Shown: positions 51,601 to 60,900 of the stretch, piece by piece | Position numbering within the stretch: the first letter of the stretch is position 1 | Layout: each line of letters begins with the position of its first letter | From: Porites lobata | Lineage: Eukaryota > Cnidaria > Anthozoa > Scleractinia > Poritidae | Direction of reading: 5' to 3' | Assembly (NCBI GenBank): GCA_942486035.1 | Contig: CALNXK010000153.1 | Location: 643,501-707,500, forward strand | DNA: 64,000 nucleotides | Notes under the pieces: model-generated | Seen by the model: the letters and a program-made list of their open reading frames with translations, nothing else | Databases searched by the model: none | Told to the model about the DNA's origin: nothing | Program-made: the position numbers and the translations under genes

Positions 51601-54600
51601 AACCCAGAAACAGTACCGAACATACTTACAGCGGTGGACCACATTCAGCAGTGGACGGAATACTGATCCCATTCAACCAGCTATATCAGAAGTCATAGAT
51701 TTCTTAACTGAACTGTTTGATAGTGGACTCGGCTACAGTAGCCTGAATACTGCTCGTTGTGCTCTATCATCTGTTATCCACCTAGATGATAACAAAACTG
51801 TGGGTTCTCACCCATTAGTTAACGTTTTTTGAAGGCTGTATTTAACAATAGGCCTAGTATACCTAGATACCAGTGGTCTGGGATCCCACAAGCGTTTTGA
51901 CATACCTTCAAACATTTCCACCGCTGGAAAGCATAAGCCTTAAAGAGCTTACCCATAAGCTAGTTATGTTAATAGCACTGGTTACAGGTCAGCGATGTCA
52001 GTCTTTCCATCTTATGGATATTACTAGTATGCAGAAAAATACTGACCACTATAAATTTATTATTAAGGATATTGTTAAGCAGTCAGCTCCAGGCAGGAAT
52101 CTACCAGAGCTTATCCTTCCTGCCTTCCCAGCAGATGGCAGGGTTTGCGTTTACTCAGTTCTCTCAGAATACATTAAGTGTACTGCACCCCTTAGAGGTG
52201 GAGAAACCAGACTCTTTATTAGTTTTGTTAAACCCTACCAGGCCGTGTCTAGGGACACTATTTCACGTTGGATTAAGAATGTTATGATCAAGGCTGGTAT
52301 TGATGTGGAAGTGTTCAAACCCCATAGTACCAGAGCTGCTTCTACCAGCAAAGCAAATGCATGCCAGGTGCCTATAGATGTGATTCTTAAGGCAGCGTCT
52401 TGGAAAGGAGATTGCACTTTCCGTAAGTTTTACAACAAACCTATTGAAGATAATGTTTCTCGTTTTGGCCAAGCTGTTCTTGGTACCAGCATTAATGTAT
52501 AAGCCTAGCTTTCTAGGTCTTGGTTTTTCTACTACAGTTAATAAACTAGGACACCAGTTGTGTTTTATAGGTGTTCCTTGTTTATTTTGTCTTCGTGTCC
52601 ATATGGCTTTGAAATCTCATGGAATCTCTGCTGCGATGACCTGGTAGAATTGTAAATTAAACGAGACTTACCTGTAAGGTGAAGTTTGATTGAGGTTCTA
52701 CCAGGTCATCACAGCAGCAGAGATTACATGCCCTCCCAGTTGTTACCCTCCCTGGTTTCATACTCAGCCCATATCCTGTTATGGGCCTACTGGGTCTTCT
52801 TTTTATTACATACGGACACTCAGTGCTTTTAATATTGACCAGCTATGCGCATGCGCTATCTCATGTAATCTCTGCTGCTGTGATGACCTGGTAGAACCTC
52901 AATCAAACTTCACCTTACAGGTAAGTCTCGTTTAATTTACAATTTTCTTTAGTTAGGGGTGTTTGGGGCATTGTAATTTCACAGATGAATAATTCTGACA
53001 CAATGCCACAAGTTTTGGACAAAGGGTTATCATGTAGCTATTGACAAACATGACGGTCTCAATAAAAATCAAAACATAAAGCAAATGAGATACAAAATGT
53101 ATTAGAAATAAACCTCCATATCTAAACCAAAAGACAAACTACATGTATGTTACCCTATAATGGCCCAGTGATTGAACATGACTGTTAGGCCTTTTGGAAA
53201 CTTCATGTTTTTACCATATTTATGTGTGCCAAACTCAGTTGATTAAATAATATAATTTAAGCACAGAAGTAGTGCAACGATTGAAACGAAGTTGTGCTAC
53301 TGGCTAGCACGACAAGCTTTACCATAGTACAAAATGCCTGCACATGCCTAAAGAGGTGTATAGAACTCAATTTTAAGATTCTAAACTAGACTTACACATT
53401 TTAACAGTTTGCTAAATCGGGATTTATGTTTTGTTTTCAGCAGCTACTTTTATTCGACTGAAAGAAATCTGATTTCTGAAACTGAGCGGTTGTATACTCA
53501 AGTCTTGCTTGAGAGTCAAAAAAGCTTAGCATGGCAGTATGTAGCACCACATCATTTCTTACTAAATTATATAGATAAAAAACACTTTGTATCAAAGGGA
53601 TGATTGAAAATCCTACACGAACACATTCAGCAGCAAAATAGATCAAACCTGTGGTCATTTGTTATTCACTATGATAAGGACGACTACAAATTTCCAATGA
53701 AAAGTGATGACTTTTTTTATAACTCGCATCAAAGCTTGTATCAATATAGATCTCAAAATTAATTAAATGGCTGTTGGCTTATTTTTAAGAGTTCTGCATT
53801 TGACAAATTTGTGCATGTATAGATCTATTACTTTTAGAGTTCTAAAAAAATGTTCCAAATTAAGACACCTTTGAAAGAATTATTTTTGAAACAACATTGT
53901 TTTCAAACAAAAGATTCAAGGCAGTATAATAATGAACTCTTAATATTTATGAGCAGGGAATTATGTCGTGACACTTTCCTTGCTACAGTGTAGTCGAAAA
54001 CAAACAAAAGGTAAAATGTCAATCCTGCAATAAACATTTCTAACAAATCCAAAAACGTCCAGGACGGTGGAAATTTACTTTTATGAATTACAACTTGAGT
54101 AAAATAAGGCTACGTCTTTCATAAAACTTCACAGATGGAACTCATAAGATATTAGCTTAAAAGAATAACTTCGAAAAGATTTTGATCTTTGGATATTTTC
54201 TCAGCACGTAAATAAGTTAGATCTATCATAAGTTCGCTTTCGAGTTCATGTAAAATTTCATGCAAAACAGAGCATTTTTGCAATGCTGTGAACCATAAAT
54301 AGAGTGAAACCGACGCTTTCTACGCTTGAACTGATGTTGAACGCACGAGTGAAGAGGGTAATCTAAGCTTATAAGCATTATGATCTCTCAGGAAATAAAC
54401 TAAGATATTTATATGACATTCATGTGATCTCCCATTAAGTTTCAAATAAGTTAATGGTGATGCCAAATAAGTTCACTTCCTTGGGGCTTTGAATATCCAC
54501 GTGCCTAGGACTATTGTTTACTTTACTTCAGTAAACAGAAAAATACGTACTCTGAACTAACCTAGTGTGGTTTTTAGAAGGATCTGTTGTGGGTTCTAAG

Positions 54601-55381
54601 TGATCTACATCGTGTAAAACATCGTCTAATAACTCGTTCAGCTGGCCATCAATCTGCTCTACTAACTCCGTTCTCAGTTGCTAGAGATAAAATAGAAAAA
54701 AATTAGAAACTCAAAATTTACCGAGGTCACAGAGATTAACCTTAAATTTCAAAAGCTTAGGCCAGCTTGAACCCAGAGACGTGTAATATTTCGTTTTCAA
54801 ACCTGTGCACAGCGAAGCAGCTGTTCAAAAGAAACCTCAGCAGTAAAATAAGCTTGTATTACTCTTAAATACCACGATTCAGTTGTTATGAAGTGAAAAC
54901 ACACTGCAGTGTATATCTCGCTCCTGCATAGAGTTTCAGTTTGATGATTTAGTAGACTTCACCATCTTTAAAAAAAAAATGACGATTGCATAAATCTATA
55001 AAACCCAGACCCGCACGGTACAAAAAAGACTACAAGATTTAAACAACTGCAAAGTTTTTTCAATCATTTCACGTAAATATGTGCAAGATTACACGTCACA
55101 CAAAATTATGTAGATGTAGATGTACGTTATACCTCAGCACGCTGGCGGAGTTGATGGATTCGTGCGCGACTTATTTCGTCTTTTTTATCCAAGAAATTGA
55201 CCCCTACAAAGACAACATTACATTCATTAGTTCCTACACTTTTAGGGAACGGGGAAATATATTTGGGAAAGTCCAAAGCACCTCCATTTGTCTCGTGAGT
55301 GACTCGTCTCCTTAAATTTGCGGCCATTGCTGATGTTGTAATCTGTCTCTCTTTTTCCGCTTTGCAACCACCCCTTTTCAT
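33623..55381 (-). CDS. SOAT1: Sterol O-acyltransferase (ACAT/SOAT), complete, 13 exons
   Basis: ER-membrane MBOAT enzyme that esterifies sterol with fatty acyl-CoA for storage in lipid droplets. Exons in transcript order: 55133-55381, 54562-54680, 47681-47731, 45517-45624, 44468-44738, 43164-43239, 40825-40993, 38672-38809, 37922-38057, 37020-37118, 35301-35430, 34405-34556, 33623-33709. All junctions are in phase; 594 residues against about 550 in human SOAT1. Family motifs in order: RQSLL and HIKTIYNIFVALL, YLYFLFCPTLVYRDQYP, TPYIRWNYV, ILHSWLNAFAEMTRFADRMF, the signature FYKDWWN (437-443), TWNVVVHDWLY, and the catalytic His492 in SAIVHEYVLLFAFRFFYP. The C-terminus ends near LDLLSPRSW. A later in-frame ATG at 55327 is an alternative start. 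Introns are large and loaded with repeats, including a DIRS element in intron 2. SOAT1 versus SOAT2 orthology cannot be settled here. Confidence 0.93.
33752..33850. mobile_element. 99-bp palindromic MITE in the last SOAT intron
   Basis: tagtctccctctcagccgctttt is mirrored at the right (aaacggctgcgagggagacta). The core gtcacgcaacg / cgttgcgtgac is shared with 33469-33551. It sits 43 bp upstream of the last SOAT exon. Confidence 0.7.
34630..35240. repeat. Degenerate tandem repeat cluster with CAT/ATC microsatellites
   Basis: A unit containing tagcaggcgcttgaaag, gaaagaacaaggcacgcgat and ggagacacgagag recurs about four times with divergence (near 34700, 34800, 34970, 35070). The copies are separated by (cat)n or (atc)n runs. 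It lies in SOAT intron 11 and is non-coding. Confidence 0.6.
35560..36457 (+). mobile_element. 5'-truncated non-LTR retrotransposon (LINE) 3' end
   Basis: The frame 35734-36069 begins MLNWLPVDQLFKLNKL, the typical C-terminal region after the reverse transcriptase of CR1/L2-like LINEs, and ends KVKKLF-stop. The 3' UTR that follows is tandemly duplicated (36175-36298 and 36299-36413, period 124 bp, both containing tttttagagggccactaggg). It ends in aaataaaggttattatt. It lies in SOAT intron 10, antisense to the gene. Confidence 0.7.
36659..36852 (-). mobile_element. AGTAAAATCCAACTAG-ended MITE, copy A
   Basis: The ends agtaaaatccaactagt and actagttggattttact are inverted. The interior contains ctactagtgggctatg and caaccaatcagaacgcagc. 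It is in the opposite orientation to copy B at 40251-40450. Strand is given relative to copy B. Confidence 0.75.
37555..37835. repeat. Minisatellite, about 78-bp units, open in several frames
   Basis: About 3.5 units each start gggaacgcgt or similar (gggaacacgt, ggggacgcgt), followed by a T/C-rich stretch and a ttctcgcacga-type segment. The lack of stops in several frames on both strands is a by-product of the repeat composition. It lies in SOAT intron 9. Confidence 0.65.
38874..39169. mobile_element. 296-bp MITE with TACCGTAAAATTC ends
   Basis: taccgtaaaattctcaaaa at the left; gaattttacggta at the right. The interior is an array of aggggcttat words in both ends' orientation. It lies in SOAT intron 7, just upstream of exon 8. 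Confidence 0.75.
40251..40450 (+). mobile_element. AGTAAAATCCAACTAG-ended MITE, copy B
   Basis: Starts agtaaaatccagctagtgg and ends ggattttttacta. It reads as the reverse complement of copy A (36659-36852) over most of its length. It lies in SOAT intron 7. Confidence 0.7.
40618..40864. repeat. Partial tandem duplication of the 3' end of SOAT exon 7
   Basis: Bases 40713-40751 are identical to 40826-40864, the last 39 coding bases of exon 7. Flanking intron words (attgtatcatatttg, ctgctgttatcttaacaac) are also present in both units. In the outer copy the base context no longer provides a GT donor, so it should be silent. Confidence 0.8.
41048..41452. mobile_element. MITE carrying two further MITEs side by side
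   Basis: Outer ends: cagtcaaacctccgtaag and, inverted, tatagttcgattctcgtg. Inside lie a palindromic element with ggtgatgttacacg / cgtgtaacatcacc ends (about 41066-41228) and an element with caggggcggatc / gatccgcccctg ends (about 41235-41405). The word gtaag occurs at all three junctions, as expected from successive insertions with target duplication. It is next to SOAT exon 7. Confidence 0.7.
42637..42972. mobile_element. MITE with about 60-bp inverted ends
   Basis: The left arm (gcaagctttccggggcgc, then actacgtctctggaatttaa) is mirrored at the right (ttaaattccagagacgtagt, then gcgccccaaaggacttgc). It lies in SOAT intron 6. Confidence 0.7.
45190..45480. repeat. AT-rich repeat with GGAGGCCTCC hairpin
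   Basis: An (aat)n-type run is followed by gaggaggcctccaatcacc and ggtttctggaggatcc, which form a short hairpin. Degenerate actaaggtt units then repeat. It resembles the 3' tail of a LINE but has no coding part. It lies in SOAT intron 4. Confidence 0.35.
45850..46080. repeat. Interspersed repeat, inverted relative to 10480-10720
   Basis: Shares gctagtgaattttgctatcg and ttttacagctggctgtt-like words with the copy at 10480-10720, and ends gcaccctg. It is non-coding. Confidence 0.45.
46775..47498. mobile_element. piggyBac-like MITE, TTAA flanked
   Basis: The ends ggtctcggtaaa and tttaccgagacc are inverted and directly flanked by TTAA at 46771-46774 and 47499-47502. The length is 724 bp with no transposase frame. 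TTAA duplication is the hallmark of piggyBac. It lies in SOAT intron 3. Confidence 0.75.
48237..48296. repeat. DIRS left terminal repeat
   Basis: Begins ttctaccaggtcatcgcagc and includes gatagcgcatgcgcatagct. It is inverted relative to 52834-52896, with a three-base indel and a few substitutions. Confidence 0.85.
48674..49480 (+). pseudogene. DIRS gag-like region, frameshifted
   Basis: The best frame is 48775-49269, beginning in a Pro/Lys-rich segment (GPPPKRPRITPQPDEQP) and carrying the DIRS-gag-like stretch around NSEIWDIAKKPTRSMDARLQ. Coding sense then moves to another frame (49181-49396, SLNICRRDLFKTDLDDSYKA). An upstream piece (48674-48770, LLTSLVQDMVPVVKTLQESH) is in a third frame. At least two frameshifts break it. 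Confidence 0.6.
49488..51514 (+). pseudogene. DIRS reverse transcriptase, RNase H and methyltransferase-like region, one frameshift
   Basis: Copies element RNA into DNA. The N-terminal part (49488-49955) runs into a stop. Coding sense resumes in another frame at about 49940 and stays open to 51514, so one small indel near 49935-49945 separates them. Visible landmarks: MASIDLSDAYFSVPVD, the catalytic GYLDDSFLEG (YLDD box), RNase H strands (KTDASTQGWGAF, VLSDNTTTVSYLR, ADSASR), then the C-terminal methyltransferase-like region typical of DIRS (DLDLFASRLN, YVFPPFSLISQVLQK, PHWPTQSWFP). Confidence 0.85.
51518..52502 (+). CDS. DIRS tyrosine recombinase (catalytic domain intact; N-terminus frameshifted)
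   Basis: Performs circle integration. The catalytic half (51873-52502) is open and holds the full active-site set: Arg in LVTGQRCQSF, His-x-x-Arg in KPHSTRAAS, Trp in AASWKGDC and the nucleophile Tyr in FRKFYNKP. The N-terminal DNA-binding half (51518-51870) can be read in pieces in two frames with stops between, so it has at least two lesions. The order after RT/RNase H fits DIRS. Confidence 0.8.
52615..52730. repeat. DIRS internal complementary region (circle-junction copy)
   Basis: 52615-52649 is the reverse complement of the left terminus (35 bases without mismatch by eye). 52650-52730 is the reverse complement of the right terminus 52862-52944. Read in reverse it reproduces the right end joined directly to the left end (...tttacaattctaccagg), the expected circle junction, with a TT overlap. 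Confidence 0.85.
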
Positions 55382-55729
55382 TGACCGGAAAGACCATCAC
55401 GCAACCTCAAGCAAAATCCGGAAGCAGGCGGGCGGGGTGGAGGGGACGGGGGGCGGGTTGTTTACTTCCGAGGAATAGACTAATGGCCTGTGCCGCCGGA
55501 TGGGGGTCGCAGTTGATTATAATGGGGTTACATTTTCAATAGAATAATTAGAATGGGGACGCACATTTTCGGGATTCTGGGGGACAGAAAATTCAGGTAG
55601 GTAGGCATTTAAAAGTATGAAGATTTACTACATTTTAATGTTCTAAAAAGTTTAAAAGTTTTACAAATGTGTCGACTCATTTCAGGATGACCTAGTTAAA
55701 AGGCTTCAAAAGGTAGATGCATAAACAGA

Positions 55730-55930
55730 AAGTGACAACTTCAGTAAAAATAAAACACAAACTGCAGTAACAATAAAAAATGAGGAAACAACGCACGTTG
55801 CAAAAAAACTAAGATTTTAAAGACTTGACGTTTCGTATGTAGCAACATACATCTTCAGAAGTGACGGTTAAAGAGATTACAGTAAAATTAAAACACCTAG
55901 AAAAAGACTGGAGCCTGATAAACAGGTAAA
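55730..55930 (-). repeat. Possible Penelope-like element tail with hammerhead-like hairpin
   Basis: On the minus strand, ctgaagatgtatgttgctac is followed by atacgaaacgtcaagtc. This is a 5-bp stem (gtatg/catac) framed by CTGANGA and CGAAAC, followed by GTC. The frame recurs in Penelope-like and retrozyme repeats of invertebrates as I remember them. A hammerhead stem I is not evident, so self-cleavage is unproven. Confidence 0.4.
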
Positions 55931-56119
55931 AACAATAATTAATAATGATGATGACAGACAGGCCATAACTCGGAGCGAGCAACTCCCATACTAGGCCTAT
56001 GTCACGGCGTTTTTTACGGACCAGTTTAACTTGAAGTCTGCAGGAAATTAATTATTTTAATCTTAGTTAATCTTTTCAGGAAATTAATGTTAATGATAGT
56101 TTGAACTGATTTCTTAGAA

Positions 56120-56480
56120 TTTTCATGGCCCATGAAATCAATGTATATAGTTTCGAGGCCCAACATGGCACATATTTAGTGGTATATTCATGACCCATGA
56201 AATCGAAATTATCTTTTTTCTTTTTTCACGACCCCTGAAATCTTTGAGTTTAATTTTCATGGCCCATGCAATCTATAACACACCAACTTTTCATGGCTCA
56301 TGAACCCTAGTGCCAGATATTTCATGGCAATTTCATGAGCCATGAAACCCGTTATCAACTTTTCATAGAAAATTCATGGCCTGAAAAATAGGCCATGAAC
56401 TGATGAAATATCCGTATTCAGGGCCCTGAAAAATGCTTTCCTGGGTTTTTAATGTCATTTTCATGGGATTTTCATAACAT
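56120..56480. repeat. Cluster of TTCATGGCCCATGAA-type palindromes
   Basis: Variants of ttcatggcccatgaaatc occur near 56122, 56187, 56224, 56253, 56288, 56320-56350 and 56365-56400. The motif is nearly self-complementary and spacing is irregular, so this is not a simple tandem array. Confidence 0.6.
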
Positions 56481-56671
56481 TGCAGTTCACAGTGCTGTTT
56501 CATCATGTTTGTTACCGTAGTTTGTGTTATAATTTTACTGAAGTTGAAATGGCCAAAGAATAAGAGCGTTTAGAAAGTGACAAAATTGGGATCGTGAAAA
56601 TCACTTTTTCCCAAAAGTGACTAAGATGGGAATCTACAATTAGCCACAGCATAGACTATAATGTCATACCA

Positions 56672-56847
56672 ATTTAAGCACTGAAGCACACGTACCAACT
56701 ACGCAGTATGGCCAGTAACTCACGCATGCGCACAACCACATCTGTTTATTATAGCTGTCCATGGCCCACTACCGGGGTGATATGGTTGTGTGCATGCGTA
56801 AAGTACTGGCCGTACTGCGGAGTTGGTACCTGTGCTTCGGTGCTTAA
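56672..56847. mobile_element. Hairpin MITE with about 65-bp arms
   Basis: The left arm (aagcactgaagcacacgtac, then caactacgcagtatggccag) is mirrored at the right (ctggccgtactgcggagttg, then gtacctgtgcttcggtgctt). The loop is about 40 bases. It carries the gcatgcgcacaacca word in both arms. Confidence 0.75.
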
Positions 56848-56861
56848 ATCGGTTTTGACTA

Positions 56862-57054
56862 TACGCCACTTACACATTTCCCATAATGCACCTTGTTTGC
56901 CCCTCCCCCCCTCCCCCTCCTTCCCCAAATTTTGCATTACACGAGCATTGTTTTCGATTTCTCTTGGGACGGCTATAAAACCCAGGAGAAATGAAAAACA
57001 AAGGTTATGCAAAATTTTGGGGGGGTGCATTATGGGAAATGTGGAAGTGGCGTA
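56862..57054. mobile_element. 193-bp MITE with TACGCCACTT(C/A)CACATTTCCC ends
   Basis: Near-perfect inverted ends of about 35 bp (tacgccact..., cattatgggaaatgtgg...aagtggcgta). It is the complete copy of the family also seen at 28318-28646. Confidence 0.8.
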
Positions 57055-57991
57055 TGATGTGGTAGGGGTCTGAGAGGCCAGCGGCACCAAACTCGTCCCC
57101 AGGGTCGAACCCTGGGGACGAGGTTGCCAGCGGCACATACCCAGAAAAATTAAACCAAGGGAACACCCCAAGGCGCAAACTTCAAAAGCCCATCCCGTGT
57201 GAAGATAAAGAGTTGATAACATACTTCAAGTTCTTTCTACAGAACAACGCACTTGACCTAAAGTTTTTATTTTCACCCACTTTAGTGAATATAGTAAGGT
57301 CGCCTATTTTCTAATTGCAAAATGGAATTATGACGTTCATCACCACCGAAATTCTCTTAATTGATAGAAGGCTATTGATATAACCTGGTGAAGTCAGACT
57401 AAAGCCGACATTACTTTTTAATAGTTTCCCAGATAGTTTCATGTAAACAATTTTGCACGTGACGGAGACCTGGTTCTTAGATTATCTGTGGCTCTGTAAG
57501 CTCCTAAATTATGTTTGCCAGTTTGCCACGTGACACTTGACATTTGAATTTTCAATGCATCAGGAGATATATACCGCCCCCAAAAATTAAACCTTGACGC
57601 CTTTTGCTTTGTTTTCAGCTTGTGACCGTGAGGATAGAATACCTACTGCACGAACATATACTGTGACAGACCATTAATATTTTTAACTGATCGTGTTTGC
57701 TTTCCCACTCACGCTTGTTGCCGTTTGCATAAGTGTAAATTTTAGAGAACAAATTACAATAAAATGTACAATTTTAGATATTAACATGTAGTTTCAACAA
57801 GCTATTTTATAATAAAAGTGTCACTTATGACCTTCAATTTTCTGGCCTGTCTTTTTCGTTTCTAAGGGCCAATTGCGCGAGCCAAGAATCATTACGTCAT
57901 TAATTGAATTGTTTCGCGCAATAAAAATTTGAGCGCATTAAACTGAGCATATATCAGAAGACCTCGCGATGAACTTTCAAACGAAATAACG

Positions 57992-60900
57992 ATGGATTAT
58001 CTTCCCAATCGGCGTTTTCTTGGGATTGTGGCGTTAGGTTGCGGTGTGTATGTAGCTAGAGAGATGTACGTGATGTATTACATGAAACCTTGGAACAGGG
58101 AAGAACACGGTTATGAGAGACCACCACCAGATGGCAATTTTCCGGATCTGCGCCTTCACAATAATTTGATGGCAAATCACCTCACTCCAGATCTTTACAA
58201 TTCACTAAGGTAAGCAAATAACTAGCATGTACTAAGTAATTATTTGAGTAATTATTGAGAAGTATGGGTCAATATATCCCCCGCGTCCCCGACATCCTCG
58301 CTTGTATGATTATATTGGCATTATTATGCTTCATGATCACTGATTCGTATTGGGCTCTTTGTCCAAGATTGATCAGCAAACATCTACTCCCGTTTCAAAA
58401 AACGGACTCGTGGATATTATCCCTGGAAATTACAAATGAAATCAATTTACAAGTAAGCGTCACCAACGGCTTGCAGACCAAATGGAATAATATTTTTTAA
58501 ACACTTTAGAGGAAATTATGCTAATCTGATTAATAGCTAAATTACGTGTTTTTCTGGGTATTTTAATAATAAAAATGAAAAGTTACGAGCTAAGCTAAGG
58601 CAGGCAGTGGAAATGCCGTAAACTGCAGTATATACCCCCCACCCCTCCCCCTAGTTATTCAACAAATCGACCACAATTTCCCATAGTCTATACTCTTATA
58701 GACCATAGAAATGACATCATAAAATGTTCAAAACTCAAGTGGAACCACCAGCAGCAAGCGAGTGGTCTCACTGCAAAGTTTTGAACATTTTATGGCCTCA
58801 TTTCTATAGTCTATGAGAGTGTAGACCGTGGAAAATTGCAATCGATTTGTTTTTTACAATAACATTTATTTTTAGTTTATTGCGAAGTTCCTCGGAAAAT
58901 CACACGTGACATGCTACACCATCAGCGCGCGAGGATTCGCTAAGTCATTGTCAAAAAGGTCTTTCTACCTGTAAACAAAAAATACATCAGATTGAAGAGT
59001 ACAAACATTAACCACAAAAGACGCAAAGGACCGCAAACGAATATGCCGAAGAACGTAGGATCTATAAAGATCTGCAGGGCCCGGTTGCATAAAACCTACA
59101 CTTAAGTGCACACTTAAGTAGGTCACTTATGAATCCGTTATGGGTACTCTTACGTGTGTTGCATGGAACGCACTTAGCACTCTTGTAAGTTTCTGTTTTA
59201 CGTGGCATTTTTCCCGTAAAAAAGGTTTTATGCAACACCTGCAATTTCTGTTGCATAAACGACACTTAAGTGAACACTTACAAAAATCGTAAGTGCAACC
59301 ACTTGAGTGAATTCCCTAAGTGGACCACTTAAGTAATTTAATGCAACTGACTTAAGTTACGAGTGCACGTACGCGTACCCGAAGTTGTTACGGGCGTTTT
59401 ATGCAACCAGGCCCTGATCCGCAAAAATGAAAAGTAGACATATTAAATTCTGCAAGCCGAATACTGCAATGCTGATCGTACTATGTGAAAATTAACTCTG
59501 CAAATTAACATCCTGTATTTTAGTCTTAAAGTCTGCAAAAAAACTGGTACGAAAAAAGTCCGGCAGTGCATTCCACTGCTTAGCTGAAAAGTAAGAAAAG
59601 GAGTTAAGACCATAGGTAGTTGTTTTAGGCTTACTTAGTGAAAGAATGTAGTTGCCACGAAGATCATAGGAAGAGGACCGGAGTGAAAACATATTCTTCA
59701 TATAAGTAGGAAAATGAGTGAAAAACAAACTCTTATATAACAGAACGAGGAAATTTTGAATGCGTTTGTTAAACAAAGAAGTAGAGCTGACTTTTGAGAG
59801 AAGAGTGTTGTATGGAGACGAGTAATCTCCAAGTATAAATCTAAGTATTCTTTTATTTAAAGCTTTAAGCTTATCCGCATCGCGCGCTCCACAAAAGTGC
59901 CAGACAGAGGAGCAATAATAAAAGTGAGGTAAAATATACGCTTTGTAAAGTTTGAATGAGATTTCCTTGGGTTGAGTTTTCTAAAGCGCAACATAACATT
60001 AAATTGATTATTAATCTTTTTGCATACATTTGATATATGTTTAGAAAATTTCAGATTATTATCTATTTCCATTCCAAAAATCTCTAACGTGTCCTTTACT
60101 GGGAAGGAAAAACCATACTCCGTATCACCGAGGATTAGACACTGGTGCTTGCTCTCATTAACTAACATCCCATTTTCATGGTACCACTGGTTGGCCACGC
60201 CAACATCATGAGATACGCATGCATCCAGAGCTGCAGTATCGACGTGGGAGTAGTATACCTGATGATCATCCGCGTAAGCGTTCAACTCATTGTCTGGTTG
60301 TTACGCCGTACTGACGAGCCCCAAAGAGGACTAAACAGCTGTCTATGGCAACAATTAATCCCGTTCTGTTTTGAGTTCTTTCGGTGTCGTGTTGATGTGT
60401 CCAGAGTTAATTTACACGTAGTACGATCAGCATTGCAGTATTCTGCTTGCAGAATTTAATGTCTATGAGATTTTAGGCCGGCTCCCGGATGTAAGCTCCC
60501 ACTTTAGCTTGTATTGAAGTGAATTCGATTTATCATTATGAATTTTTGAAGCTTAATCAAATTCGTTAATTGTCACGTATCGTTTGATCAGTACTGCCAT
60601 AGCCCGTTGTGAAGCACTTTTTCTATTCCGGTTATAAGCTCCCTCCCTGTATAAGCAACAGTTTACGGTATGTACAAAGCCTGGTCATGTGGCTACCAAA
60701 TGGATTTTCCTGATGGCATTTCTGCTAAAACAGGTGTTCTCTCGCAAATGACGGCTGAGAGTTTGGCATGGCTTTGTTGCTCGTAGCAACAAAGAAAAAT
60801 TTTAGACCGTGATAATCCGTCTTGAATGACATAATAACTCTTTCGTTCTTAGCAGTTAGGTTGTACCTCTTTTTCTAATTCGTTTCGAAATATATGTTTT

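Larger units (their letters stand above)
48237..52944 (+). mobile_element. DIRS-type tyrosine-recombinase retrotransposon in SOAT intron 2
   Basis: An LTR-less retrotransposon with gag-like, RT/RNase H/methyltransferase-like and tyrosine-recombinase regions, antisense to SOAT. Left terminal repeat 48237-48296; inverted right terminal repeat 52834-52896 with a tail to 52944; internal complementary region 52615-52730 joining the complement of the left end to the complement of the right end. This layout is diagnostic of DIRS elements, which integrate as circles through their recombinase instead of an integrase. The recombinase frame is intact; gag and RT carry frameshifts, so this copy looks fairly young but probably not autonomous. 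Confidence 0.9.
55490..57140. mobile_element. Old repeat related to 31593-31965, broken up by later insertions
   Basis: The left part (55490-55720: tgccgccggatgggggtcg, ttttcaatagaat, ggggacgcacattttcggg) and the right part (56570-56660: cccaaaagtgactaagatgg, catagactataatg; 57055-57140: gccagcggcacatacccag) match the order of words in 31593-31965. Between them lie a Penelope-like tail, a palindromic motif cluster and two MITEs. Confidence 0.5.
55382..57991. other. Divergent intergenic region between SOAT and the creatine-kinase-like gene
   Basis: Mostly nested repeats, listed separately. A possible terminal exon of an unidentified plus-strand transcript lies at 57619-57785: acceptor gttttcag, 19 open codons, a TAA at 57674-57676 and AATAAA at 57758-57763. 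I cannot attach it to an upstream exon. 57140-57600 shows nothing recognisable. Confidence 0.4.

Noticed and set aside
55815..55880. Calling a full hammerhead ribozyme as an RNA gene
   Set aside because: Only the core words and stem II are visible. Stem I and a proper stem III cannot be drawn, so it is kept as a finding only.
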